From assembly GCF_000367765.1 (NCBI RefSeq), contig NZ_AORI01000011.1, positions 124,001 to 188,000 on the forward strand: DNA of 64,000 nt, given 5' to 3'. The notes below the pieces were generated by a model. That model did not search any database and was not told the origin of the DNA. It was given only the letters and a program-made list of their open reading frames with translations. The stretch's first letter is position 1. Each line of letters begins with the position of its first letter. The position numbers and the translations under genes were made by a program. Shown here in pieces: positions 1 through 10,683 of this stretch. The stretch comes from Metamycoplasma auris 15026. GTDB taxonomy: Bacteria; Bacillota_I; Bacilli_A; Mycoplasmatales; Metamycoplasmataceae.

Positions 1-306
1 ATTAAAGAAAAATATGACTTGATTATTTCAAATCCACCTTATTTAAATAAAAAAGATAGCTTTCCTAATTCTTTACGTTTTGAGCCAAAAAAAGCATTAT
101 ATGCAAAAAATGACGGTTTATTTTTTTACAAAAAAATAATTGCAAATGCAATTAATTTTCTTAATGAAAAGGGGCATTTAATTTTTGAAATTGATTTGAA
201 TGCCAAAAATTGGCTTGAAAAAAATTATCCCAATGCAATTTTTGAAAAAGATATTAATAAAAAATACCGAATAGCAATCCTAAGTTACGATGATTTAAAA
301 AAATAG
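1..306 (+). CDS. prmC: Release factor glutamine methyltransferase, C-terminal part (cut by window start)
   Basis: The open frame is already running at base 1, so only about the last 101 residues are present. The catalytic NPPY motif of N5-glutamine methyltransferases is visible near the edge ([11 protein letters not shown]), followed by an F-PKKALYA-NDGL-FYKKI stretch and a G-LIFEID strand typical of the PrmC/HemK Rossmann fold. The family methylates the GGQ glutamine of peptide release factors. It ends in TAG 34 bases before dnaJ. The family assignment is safe; the N-terminal substrate-binding domain lies outside the window. Confidence 0.85.
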   Translation: MKEKYDLIISNPPYLNKKDSFPNSLRFEPKKALYAKNDGLFFYKKIIANAINFLNEKGHLIFEIDLNAKNWLEKNYPNAIFEKDINKKYRIAILSYDDLKK

Positions 307-323
307 CACTCTAAATAAAAATG

Positions 324-332
324 TGCTAAAAT
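324..332 (+). promoter_or_regulatory. Extended -10 promoter for dnaJ, probably leaderless
   Basis: TG at 324-325, one base, then TAAAAT at 327-332. Only 8 bases separate the -10 box from the ATG at 341, so transcription would begin at or next to the start codon. No Shine-Dalgarno sequence is present before this ATG. Confidence 0.5.
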
Positions 333-340
333 TTTTTATC

Positions 341-1447
341 ATGAAAAATAAAAGAGACTATTATGAAGTATTAGGCATTAGTAAAAATGCATCTGAAAAA
401 GAAATTAAAACTGCATATCGCAAATTAGCTATGCAATATCACCCAGATAAAAATAGTGCTCCTGATGCTGAAGAAAAATTTAAGGAAATTTCTGAGGCAT
501 ATGAGATCCTATCTGATGCCCAAAAAAGAGCTAAATATGATAAGTTTGGACATAGTGCTTTTGATTCAAACTCATATTCATTTGGTGATTCAGAAGATAT
601 CTTTAGCAGTTTTTTCCAAGGCTTTAATTCCAGTTTTTCTGGAGGTAGTTTTTTTGATGACATTTTTTCTTCATTTGGTGGTTTTGATGTTGAAACAAAC
701 AAAAGAGGTCAAGATTTACAATTAATTCTTAATATTAGTTTTGAAGATGCTATTTTTGGCAAAGAAGTGGAAGTTGAATTAGATAAATATGACCGCTGTG
801 ATTTTTGCAATGGAAGTGGCGCTGAGAGTCCCAATGACATTGTAACTTGTTCTGAGTGTCATGGTAGCGGTCAAATAAAACAAAGAATTGCTATCTTTTC
901 AACCATCAAACCATGTCCAAAATGTAACGGAACTGGTAAAAAAATTAATCATGTTTGTCATAAATGTAAAGGCAAGAAAATCCTAAAAAATACAATTAGA
1001 CAAAAAATTAAAATTACTCCCGGAGTTGATAATGGCGATTCAATTAGACTAAAAGGTTTAGGTAAGCCATCTGCTAATGGTAGCAATAATGGGGATTTAT
1101 ATGTTGTATTCTCGATTGCTCCAAGCAAAATGTATAAGAAACTAAATAATGATCTTTATTTAACAATGCCACTTTCTATTAAAAGTATTCTAGCTGAAGA
1201 AGTAATTATTATTCCAACTCCTTATGGTAAAAAAGAAGTTAAATTAGATACTAAAATTAATTTAAATGAACCAATTAAAATAAAAAATCATGGTTATCCT
1301 TATAAAAACTCAAACTCAAAAGGTGATTTATATATTAATTTAGATTTATATATTCCTACCCTTAGTGGCGATGAAAGTAAACAGATTAAAAAAATACTTG
1401 AAAACAAAAGTGATACAAAACGTGAAGAATGATTAAAAAAATTCTAA
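341..1447 (+). CDS. dnaJ: Chaperone DnaJ (Hsp40)
   Basis: Co-chaperone that stimulates the DnaK ATPase and delivers unfolded substrates. The N-terminal J domain (RDYYEVLGI, then the HPD motif in AMQYHPDKN) is followed by a Gly/Phe-rich linker with many SF and GGSFF repeats. Next comes the zinc domain with [25 protein letters not shown] and CHKCKGKK, then the C-terminal substrate domains. Reading TGA as Trp extends the protein to end EEWLKKF, 368 residues, a normal DnaJ length. I chose the ATG at 341 rather than an upstream ATG at 323 because the J domain starts directly after it and the -10 box overlaps the upstream codon. Confidence 0.95.
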
Positions 1448-1457
1448 ACGTTTTTTT
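1417..1457 (+). terminator. Terminator overlapping the dnaJ stop codon
   Basis: Inverted repeat with arms AAACGT/ACGTTT and, after a small internal loop, AGAAT/ATTCT, followed by a T run. The last codons of dnaJ and its TAA form part of the hairpin. Confidence 0.55.
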
Positions 1458-1541
1458 ATTTCCAAATTACAAAATTATTTTATGTTAATATTGTGCTATT
1501 ATTATTCATTGTAACTTCTAACAATAAAGAAAAGAGGATTT

Positions 1542-3380
1542 ATGCCCGAAAAAATAATGATTGTCGAATCGCCAAATAAAGTTAATACAATACAAAAAAT
1601 TGTTGGAGATGAAATTTCAGTTATAGCCAGTGTTGGACATATTCTTAAATTAGCAACTGGTGGAATTAATAATTTAGGAATTGATTTTGATAATTGAGAA
1701 CCTAAAATGATTCCTGACCCCTTAAAAAAATCAGTCATTTCAAATCTTAAAAAAGCAACAAAAAATGCACAAGAAGTTTTAATTGCCACTGACCCTGATA
1801 GAGAAGGTGAAGCAATTGCAAATAATCTAATTACAACACTGAAATTAGAAAATAAATATAAAAGAATTAAATACAATGAGATAACTGATGAAGCTATTAA
1901 CTTTGCAATTAAAAACCCGTTAGAAATTGATAAAGACTTAGTTAATGCCCAAAAAGTAAGAAGAATGTTGGATCGAATTATTGGTTTTCGTTTATCTGAA
2001 TTAATGAAGAAAAAAGTTAGAAACGCTCCAACTAATCCTTCTGCTGGAAGAGTCCAATCAATTGCCCTTAAACTAGTTTGCGATAAAGAAAAAGAAATTG
2101 AAACTTTCATTCCCATCGAATATTCAAAAATTAATGCAAAAATCCAAAATGAATTAGAAGCAATCTTATATTTAGAAAACAAAGAATTTGAAGATAACAC
2201 ATGAATTTCTCCTCAAAAAGCTAACGATATTTATAGTGAACTGCTAAATAGCGATTACAAATTAAGTGTTACAGAGATTAATAAATCAAAAAGAACTGAG
2301 CCAGCTTATGTTCCTTTTAAACAATCAGTTTTGTATAAGGAAGCAAAATATAGCTCAAAAGTTGTGCAATCTTCTGCCCAAAAACTTTTTGAAACTGGGC
2401 TTATTTCATACCCAAGAACTGATTCAACAAGATTAAGTGCAGGCTTTTTAGAAAAAGCTCGTAATTATATTAAAAAACAATTTGGCGATGCATATATAGC
2501 TAAAGAAATTAAAGGTTTTTCAGGTGCGCAAGATGCCCACGAGGCAATCAGACCAACTAAAATTGAACTGACTCCAAGTCTGGCAACTGAGCAATACCAA
2601 TTAAATGAAATTGATGCATATATTTATAAATTAATTTATGATAAAACAATAATTTCTTTAATGGCTCCCCCAAAAAAAGAAATTTATAGATTTAATTTAA
2701 AAAATAAAGAAAATAATTTTCGAATGTCATTTTCAAAAGTTATTTTTGATGGTTACTATACTTACTTAGGAAAAGAAAATACTATTGAAATTCCTAGCCT
2801 AAAAGTAGGAGATCTTCTCAATGTGAATGAATTTATTAAAGAAGATAAAAAAACAACTCCACCAAGTCGTTATAATGAAGGGTCTTTAATTAAAAAACTT
2901 GATGATATAAAAGTAGGGAGACCTTCCACTTTTGCTTCCACAATTTCAGTAATTAAACAAAGATTATTTGTCGAATTAGTTGATGGTTACTTAATTCCTA
3001 CGGAATTTGGCAAAATTGTTTTAGAAAAACTTTTAAGTAGTTTTCCTAAAACAATTAATGAAACATATACAGCAAAAGTTGAAGCTGAACTGGATTTAAT
3101 TTCCGAAGGAAAAAAAGACTACAAAGTTTTAATGCAGGATTTCTGAGAAAAATTCAGTGCAAGATATGATGATATCAAAGAAAAGATTGATATTACAACA
3201 CTTGAGATGAATAAATTAGATGAAAAATGCCCTTTGTGCAACTCTGATTTAGTTTATCGATACACAAAAATAAGAAAACAAAAATTTATTGGTTGTTCTG
3301 CATTTCCAAAATGTAACTACATTCGGAACATTGAAGATAATAAAAGAAAATTTTATTTCAAAAAAAAGAGTACCAAATAG
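1542..3380 (+). CDS. topA: DNA topoisomerase I (type IA)
   Basis: Relaxes negatively supercoiled DNA through a 5'-phosphotyrosyl intermediate. The Toprim domain is at the N-terminus (IMIVESPNKVNTI and the DPDREGEAIA acidic motif). The active-site tyrosine lies in GLISYPRTDSTRLS, about residue 290, and SAGRVQS is the usual adjoining motif. The C-terminus carries one zinc ribbon (CPLC ... CSAFPKC), fewer than in E. coli but typical of mollicutes. Length 612 residues with three TGA tryptophans. The ATG at 1542 follows AAGAGGA by 6 bases. Confidence 0.95.
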
Positions 3381-3382
3381 CA

Positions 3383-3426
3383 AAAATTCAAGTTTAATCT
3401 TATATAGTTTAAGCTTGAATTTTTTT
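3383..3426 (+). terminator. Rho-independent terminator after topA
   Basis: Arms AAATTCAAG and CTTGAATTT, with additional TTTAA pairing inside, followed directly by a T run. Confidence 0.7.
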
Positions 3427-3517
3427 AAGATATTTTTCTTAGTGAAAATATATTTTTTCCTTTCTTTAAAATACTTTTGTATTTTATGTTTTGTTTATTT
3501 TTGTATTTTATTAATTT

Positions 3518-3526
3518 TGCTATAGT
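3518..3526 (+). promoter_or_regulatory. Extended -10 promoter, probably leaderless transcript
   Basis: TGC followed by TATAGT at 3521-3526; the ATG at 3538 is 11 bases downstream and lacks a Shine-Dalgarno sequence. Confidence 0.45.
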
Positions 3527-3537
3527 AAAATAGTAGC

Positions 3538-4683
3538 ATGAAATTTCAAAAATCTAAGCTTAGAAAATTTTTCGAAGTCGCAACATGAATTACAATTCCC
3601 ACTGTAACTGCAGCATCCATTGGTGGGGCAATTTATTATGTTGTAAAAAACAGTCGAAGCATTCAAAAAGAGTTTTTTTCAGTTTCTCAATTTAAAGAAG
3701 AAGCTAAAAAAATTAGATTAAATCCCGAAGTTTTTGGTTCTTTAGAAGCTTCGGATTTATACGAAGATTTTAAAAATCGCCAAGCAAAGGCTAAACAAAT
3801 AGTTGATGATTATATAAAGAAATATCCTCAAATTGACTGAAACAAAATTATTAAACAAAATATTCCAAAACATGCAAGAGTTTTAAACTTTGGAAACAAA
3901 AAAGAAAGTCATAAAAAAATCATTAATAATCTTCCTAAGTCTTTTGATACACACGAATATCTCAAATCCAAAATTCAAGTCGAGCTAGATTTTCAAAAAA
4001 CTAAATACTTAGATTTTCGATTTACAAATATAGAAAAAATAGAAAATGATAAAACGAAGCTTAGAATCGAATACAAAGTTTTCTTAAATTATGAATATGC
4101 ATCTGGAGATTTTGAACCTAAATCTAAAAGATACACAAAAGCCTCTAAATACTACTATACAAATTCTGAAGTTGTTACTTTTTATTCAAATGATCTAAAA
4201 ATTTACAATGGTTCAAAATTTGCAACTCAATGACAAGAGAATAAGACTGAAGTTGAAACCATTATAAGAAAATTAAATGAAAATAATAAAAGTATTGATA
4301 AACAAATTCAACAACTAGAAGAAAAAATTAAAGAAGAAAATACAAATCAAGAACAACTAAGAAAAAAAATTGAGCAGCTAAAAGAAAACAAGAAAAAAGT
4401 ATTTATTAGTTCTGATTTCTATAACCAAATTTTTGAATGATTTAAAAAAACAATAGACAAAACTGATGCTTATTCTGATAATTATAAAAAAGAAGATGGT
4501 TTTGTTATTGAGCCTTATACTACTACTTATTCAAATAATAATTTGCCATATATTCTATGAAATCCAACAAAAGGCTTAAATGAATTAACAATTAAATTTA
4601 TTTTTGTTAAAAAAGATGCTCCTAAAAAAGATGAAATTAAAAGTTATCCAAAAGCAATTATTTTTACTTTGGATAATGTTTAA
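3538..4683 (+). CDS. Hypothetical membrane-anchored coiled-coil protein
   Basis: I do not recognise this 381-residue protein. One N-terminal membrane segment (about residues 17-35, TIPTVTAASIGGAIYYVV) has basic residues before it and no lipobox cysteine, so it should be a type II anchored protein with an outside domain. Residues about 240-290 form a strong coiled coil rich in Lys, Glu, Gln and Ile. The rest is mixed beta/alpha with many Tyr and Lys residues, as in mycoplasma surface proteins. It has its own promoter between topA and cmk and four TGA tryptophans. Confidence 0.8.
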
Positions 4684-4733
4684 TTTAAATTAATTCACTG
4701 CTTGTAAAAAATCAATAAATAAAGGATAAAGAT

Positions 4734-5402
4734 ATGAAAAAAAATAAGATAAATATTGCAATTGATGGCCCATCTGGTGTGGGCAAAACAATTATGGCTA
4801 AAATGTTAGCTAAAGAATTAGGCTATAAATTTATAAGCAGTGGTAACCTATATCGTGCAGTTGCATATAATGCAATCCAAAAAAATATTGATTTGACAAA
4901 CGAAAAAGAAATTAATGATGCCTGAAATTTTGAACATCTACATATAAGCAATGATGAAAGAGTGTTTTTAGATGACATAGATATTTCTTTAGAAATAAGA
5001 AAAGATGAAATTTCCCAAGCTGCTTCTTCTATTGCAAAATTTAATTCCATAAGATTAAAAATTAATGACTATATTCAAAATATAGGTAACAAAGATAAGG
5101 GAATTATTGTTGAAGGAAGAGATGCTACATACCGAATTTTACCGGATGCTGAAGTGAAGTTTTTTTTATGAGCTGCTCCTGAAATAAGAGCAAAAAGAAG
5201 ACATCGCCAAAATATTATTTTAGGAATTGAAAGTAATTTGCAAGAAATTTTAGAATCAATAAAAATAAGAGATTACAATGACATGAATCGTAAGGTTGAC
5301 CCTTTAAAATATACTGAAGGTAGCATCAGAATTGATTCAACTGATATGAGCATTGAAGAAAATTTTCGAGTTATGCTAAATGAAGTGCTAAAGAGGTTAT
5401 AA
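4734..5402 (+). CDS. cmk: Cytidylate kinase
   Basis: Transfers phosphate from ATP to CMP/dCMP. The P-loop is GPSGVGKT near residue 13, [10 protein letters not shown] is the substrate-proximal motif, and [18 protein letters not shown] is the conserved GRD-T-V-P-A segment, followed by the lid arginines in [10 protein letters not shown]. Length 222 residues with two TGA tryptophans. AAAGGATAAAG precedes the ATG. The stop lies 4 bases before der, the classic cmk-der pair. Confidence 0.95.
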
Positions 5403-5406
5403 CAAA

Positions 5407-6717
5407 ATGAAAAATATTGTTGCATTGATAGGCAAGCCAAATGTTGGCAAGTCAACCTTATTTAATAAAATCATTGACAAAAGAAAATCAATTGTTTATG
5501 ATACACCTGGCGTAACAAGAGACAGAATTTATGATGATGCTAAATGATCTGGACAAGAATTTAGTGTTATTGATACAGGCGGCATCACAAACGAAAATGA
5601 TAATTTCAAAGAACAAATTAAAAAGCAAGCTGAAATTGCAATTAATGAAGCTGAAATTATTATTTTTATTGTTGATGGAAGAAACGGTATAACATCAGAA
5701 GATTTTTTTATTGCTAGTTTACTAAGAAAAACCAATAAAAAAGTCCTACTGGCAATTAATAAATTAGAATCTAACTTACATTTTTTTGATTCTGAAGTTT
5801 ATAAACTTGGATTTAATGAAATTTTCCCAATTAGTGCTATTCATGGCGAAGGAGTTGGAAATTTACTTGATGCAGTAATCAACAATTTCAAAACAATAAA
5901 AAAAGAAGAAAAAAATAATTTTAAATTAACTATTTTAGGGCCAACTAATGCAGGTAAATCAACTTTACTAAATACTCTAACCAATGAAGATCGTTCCATC
6001 GTTTCCAATGTTGCAGGTACAACGCGTGACTCGGTTTCTTCTGTCATTAAAATTAATGATGAATTTTTTGAAATCATTGACACAGCTGGCATTAAAAGAA
6101 AAAGTAAACTAACTGATAGCATTGAACACTATGCACTTATTAGAGCAAAGAACTCCATTGAAGAAGCAGATCTTTGTTTACTTATGCTTGATGCACAAGA
6201 AGAAGTTAGCCATTTTAGCCAAAATATTATTGGTATAGCTTACGAATTAAAAAAACCTTTAATTGTCATTATTAATAAGTGAGATTTGATTGAAAAAGAT
6301 ACAAATACAATGGCAATCTACAAAAAGAATCTTGAAAAGAAACTTAAGTTTGTTGATTGAGCACCTGTTGTATTTATTTCAGCTAAAAACAAACAAAGAA
6401 TTAATAAACTAAAAGACGAAATTATTCGTGTAAAAAACAATATAGGCCGCAAAATCAACACCAATCAGCTTAATTCAATCATTATGTCTGCCCAAATTAT
6501 TAAACCTGCATCACCAATAAAAGGTAAAAGACTTTCTATTACTTTTTCGAAACAAATTGAAGGAAAAATTCCCACATTTCTTCTTTTTGTTAATGATATA
6601 AAATGCGCCCACTTTACTTACTTAAGATATATTGAAAATCAAATTCGCCAAAATTATGATTTTTCTGGAACACCAATTAACTTAGTTCTAAAAAATAAAA
6701 ATAAGGATGACAAATAA
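5407..6717 (+). CDS. der: Ribosome-associated GTPase Der (EngA)
   Basis: Tandem GTPase needed for 50S assembly. First G domain: GKPNVGKST, then VTRDRIYDD and DTGG. Second G domain: [21 protein letters not shown] and NKWD. A KH-like domain ends the protein. The first G4 motif reads NKLE rather than the usual NKxD, a real deviation in the guanine-recognition aspartate. Length 436 residues, normal for the family. It follows cmk by 4 bases and precedes gpsA by 6, so translation is probably coupled. Confidence 0.95.
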
Positions 6718-6723
6718 AAAATT

Positions 6724-7698
6724 ATGATGAATAAAATTGCAATCTTAGGTAGTGGAGCCATGGGAACCGCATGCGCAAGTGTTCTTGTAGAAAACAAGCA
6801 AGATGTAGTTATTTATGGAATAAATAATAATGAACTAAATGATTTAAAATCAGGCTACAATCAAAAATATTTTGGTAATAAGTTTATTTCAAAATTTAAA
6901 GTTTCTTTTGATTTAAAAGAAGCCTTAAGAGATGCTAATTTTGTAGTTATAGCAATTCCAACTAAATTCATTGAAGATGTATTTGCTCAAATTGTTTCAC
7001 TTATTAATAAAAAAGCAATTATTATCAATCTTTCTAAAGGCTTCTGACCAAATTCTCATGAATTTGTACATGAAAGAATGGAAAAAATTGCTGCTTCAAA
7101 TAAAAAAGTATTAGGTGTAGTTTCTATGATTGGTCCTTCTTTTGCAATTGACATAGTTAACAAAAATATCACTGTTATTAATGCTGTTTCAAAGGATATC
7201 AAATTAGCAAAAAAAGTAAAAAATATTTTTGCAAATGATTGGTTTGGCATTTCTATTAATGATGATGTAATTGGTGCAGAAATAGGCTCAACTTTTAAAA
7301 ATATTTTAGCAATTGGCTCAGGATTGGTTGCTGGAATGGGCTATTCAATTAATACTCAAGCTTCAATGCTTACTTATGGACTTAAAGAAATAAAAAAATA
7401 TGCCTTATATCGCAAGGCAAAACTTGAAACTATTTATGACCTTTGTAGTTTAGGTGATTTAATTCTAACAGGGCTATCTGAAAAATCAAGAAATTACCAA
7501 TATGGATTGCATTTTTTCAATGATAAAATCGATGATAGCAAAATAACAGTTGAAGGTTTGTATGCTTTAAAATATATTTATAATGAACTAAAAAATATTA
7601 AAGAATTGAAACTTCCTTTGATTGAATCTATTTATGAAATCATATATAATAAAAAAAACCCAGATACAATTATTAAACAATTACTAAAAAAAATATAA
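6724..7698 (+). CDS. gpsA: Glycerol-3-phosphate dehydrogenase [NAD(P)+]
   Basis: Interconverts dihydroxyacetone phosphate and sn-glycerol-3-phosphate, feeding phospholipid synthesis. The N-terminal Rossmann motif is ILGSGAMGTACASVL, IAIPTKFI follows, and the C-terminal domain has the catalytic-lysine region AEIGSTFKNILAIGSGLVAGM. Length 324 residues with one TGA Trp at 7045. Two adjacent ATG codons (6724, 6727) are possible starts. It is co-directional with der and the HU gene. Confidence 0.93.
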
Positions 7699-7724
7699 CT
7701 TTAAAATCAAAAAGAGGCTATATA

Positions 7725-8021
7725 ATGACAAAAAAAGAATTGATTAAAGTAACTGCAGAAAAGACTGGTTTTCAAAATGCAATGGTTGAATCAATCATTG
7801 ATCAAATGATTAGCACTCTAGTTGAAAAAATGTCTAAGGGCGAACAAGTAACAATTTCAGGCTTCGGAGTTTTTTCTTCCAGAATTATTCCACCAAGAAT
7901 TAAAATGAATAATATCACTAAAGAAAATATTCAAATGCCTGAAAAATTAGATCCAAAATTTAAGTTTTCAAATTCATTAAAAGAAAATATCAATGAATCA
8001 TTTTTGAAATCTAAAAAGTAA
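7725..8021 (+). CDS. hup: HU/IHF-type DNA-binding protein
   Basis: Small nucleoid protein of 98 residues. The HU fold is evident: an N-terminal helix pair (TKKELIKVTAEKTG), the conserved QVTISGFGVFSSR core strand and a shortened arm region (RIIPPRIKMNN) where the DNA-intercalating proline would lie. The arm diverges from bacterial HU, as is common in mycoplasmas. AGAGG precedes the ATG; a TATAAT string lies in the 6 bases between them. The gene ends 16 bases before the convergent recU stop. Confidence 0.88.
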   Translation: MTKKELIKVTAEKTGFQNAMVESIIDQMISTLVEKMSKGEQVTISGFGVFSSRIIPPRIKMNNITKENIQMPEKLDPKFKFSNSLKENINESFLKSKK

Positions 8022-8037
8022 GATTTTCAATAAAATT

Positions 8038-8532
8038 TAAAATCCCTGGAAAAGATAAAGTTAATTTCTTACCAATTTTTAAAGCCTCATCATAATGCAG
8101 GCTTTTTTTATTTTTTAGAGCATTAATTAAATCCTTATGTAACACAAGCAAAAAAACATTTTGAATTTTGAAATATATAATTCAAAATGCAATTCCTTGG
8201 TGTTTTTCTACCATATTTAAATATGTAATTTGATGCTCTCTTATATTACTTAGGGGAAGTGTGTTGTCTTCTGTGCTTTTTGCTTCAAAAGCAAGAAATT
8301 TACCTTTACAAACTCCATAATAATCAACTGAGCTTTTACCTTTTATGATTGCTTTATCAAGATTCAAATTTTCATTTTCATAAGTTACAGATTTAAACTT
8401 TATATCCAAATTCTTTTTATGAATCATGCAAATATTATTTCTTAAATAAAATTCATTAGTTTGATTAATGATTGTTTCAAGTAACATTCCCCGATTTTTA
8501 AAAAGATAGCTCATACCAATATTTAAACACAT
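8038..8532 (-). CDS. recU: Holliday junction resolvase RecU
   Basis: Resolves four-way junctions in recombinational repair. Family motifs: NRGMLLETIINQTN at the N-terminus, then the PD-(D/E)XK-type catalytic set in KGKSSVDYYGVCKGKFLAFEAKST, and a late REHQITYLN helix. A TGA Trp at 8182 is followed by 48 more residues to a TAA at 8038, giving 164 residues, the usual size. It follows the DUF2779-type gene by 39 bases on the same strand, so it is probably the last gene of that operon. Confidence 0.88.
8082..8118 (+). terminator. Terminator for the HU gene, inside the recU reading frame
   Basis: Arms AAGCCTCAT and ATGCAGGCTT (one bulged C) with loop CATA, followed by seven T, an A and six more T. 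It lies about 60 bases after the HU stop but within the 3' coding end of the opposite gene recU. Confidence 0.6.
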
Positions 8533-8571
8533 AAAAAAGAAAAGAATTTCCTTATCTTTTCGCTACTTTTT

Positions 8572-10683
8572 CTAACAATCATATTTATTTCAATTGTTAA
8601 AATACTCATCTTTGTTTTGCATTAAATACTTAATTAAATCTGCTGTCATCAGCATAGCCATAACATCATTATGACAATATTTTTTTAACTCAATAGTTTT
8701 TTTATTTCATTCATTCTCTCTAATGACATTTAAGGCTCTTGTGGTAGCTATCAAAAGTGCAGCTGCTCCATTTTTAACATCTAATTTCGCATATGGAATA
8801 ATATTATGCTTTAAAAATTTTCCTAAATTATTTTGTGTTACAAAAAACTCAATTTTTTTAATTGATGAAGCTCCATTAATTTCACCTAAATTAATGATAC
8901 GATCATGAACAAAATATTTAAGTCCATAACCTTTAAAAAAATTACATAAATCAACTAATCTTTCAACAATGAAATCAATCTTTTTCACATACACAAGATA
9001 TTCTTCATATGAAAGTTCATTTTTTTTATAGTATAAAAAAAGACTATCTTTGATTTCATTCAATCTCGATCTTTCGTATGAGATATTATAAATAATGTAA
9101 TATGAAATATTTTCATCATATAAATCATCAACGATTTTTTTATAAGTGTCTAAATTAAAAGTTAAAGGATCATAAACATAATCATTACTTTCATATATTT
9201 CATTTCCTTTAGTTTTAATGATTGAAGTTTGTGAAATAATTTGACTTCAATTTGCTACTCCATCAATAATTGGATAAGGTAGTGTTACTCCCTCAAAATC
9301 AAATCATGCAATATTTTTTTCCATATCATTGATTACTTTATATTCAAAAATTTCTTCAATTTTAGGATTAATTGCAATTAAATTAAGATCATAAAATTCT
9401 TTAATTAAATTTTCCTTAAGACTTCCTAAATTTAAATCAATTCCTGCAATGGCTTTAAGAATCTTTTTGGACCCAAATTGATAATTCGGATATGACTTGG
9501 CAAAAATTTTTGGAAAGAATTTGTTTGCGCCAAAATTATCAATAAAATCATCTATTGTAACTTTTCAATCAGTTTCAAGATTTTTATTATTTTCTATTAA
9601 GTATAAAAATTCTTTGAAGGAGCAAGTATAAATACTATTTTTACTTTCGAAATTGCCAATTTTTTTATCAATAAAATTATAGTTAGCATAAACCATTTCA
9701 CTTTTAACATGTTCTAAAAGTGAAAGATTATTTGTTTTAATTCGTGATGAAGAATATGCAAAATTAGGATCTGACACATAAAGGGCATTAATTTCATCTT
9801 CAGACAAAGTAGCTCTTTTTTCAGGGGAAATTGCATAGCCACTTTTTGATTGGGAACTATATTTGGTTAAAAGAAATTCTAATTTGCCTTTTTTTTGATT
9901 TTTCTTTTTTAGATATTTAGGTTTTAAAATAAATATTTCATTAATATCAAAATAATTTTTAATGATTGAATAATCATAATATGCTTTTAGAATATTTCTT
10001 TTTTTAGTTTTATTTGAATAATTTAAATTTCCAAAAAAATTATTTCTTGCATCAAAAAAAAGAACTTTTGTGAAGCAGTTTTGATATTCAAATAAAGGAT
10101 TTATTATTAATTTATATCCATCCTTTAAAGCTTGGATTGTTTCAGATATTTTATTTTTTGAAGTTTGTTTATTAGAAATAAATTTTATTTGTGAATCATC
10201 TAGATTTTCTTTTTCCTTATAAAAATCAATAAGAAAAGAAATTGCTTGTTTTTCTAGTTCATCTAGTCCATTAGAAAACATTTCTAGAGTTTGAAATAAT
10301 TCAAATAAATACTCAATATTCTTTTTTATATCATTAGTATCGATTGATTTTTTTAAGACTGAATTGCTTTTTATTTCTTCTTTTAGATATTCAATTTTTT
10401 CATAAATGGAAAGACTATTTAATTTTTCTTTTTCATTTTTATTCAAATATTTAACTATAAAAGTATTAAAAATCTCATCAATTTGCTCAATCTTAAAATC
10501 TAGTAAATCAAAATGTTCTTCTAATAAATTTTCAGCATCAAAACTCTCATCTAACTTGGCATTAAATGAATTTGGATTTTCATCTAATAAAATATCATCT
10601 GCATCATTAAAAATGAATCAAGGTCTTGTTGTATTAGCAATTAAGAAATCATTAAAGCTATATAGATCCTTCTTTATTTTCAT
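8572..10683 (-). CDS. DUF2779 / UU173-family protein, predicted DEDDy-type exonuclease
   Basis: A 703-residue protein joined across six TGA codons. The C-terminal third has an RNase H-fold pattern: WFDFEG near residue 462 (motif with Asp and Glu), YNISYERSRL, HDRIINLGEI and KKYCHNDVMAM near 668, where Y-x3-D is the hallmark of DEDDy exonucleases. The middle (TIQALKDGYKLIINPLFEYQN ... KVLFFDARNN, residues about 140-180) looks like a Cas4/RecB-type nuclease core, but I do not see a clear E-x-K pair after it. The ATG at 10683 has GAAAGG upstream and lies 26 bases inside the previous gene. The family name comes from my memory of similar mollicute proteins; the nuclease activity is inference. Confidence 0.75.

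Noticed and set aside
1502-2200. Long minus-strand open frame opposite topA
   Set aside because: It is the antisense shadow of conserved TopA sequence, has no ribosome binding site, and its protein resembles nothing.
7720-7730. TATAAT directly before the HU start codon as a promoter
   Set aside because: It lies between the Shine-Dalgarno site and the ATG, too close to make an mRNA with the start codon; the gene is better read from upstream.
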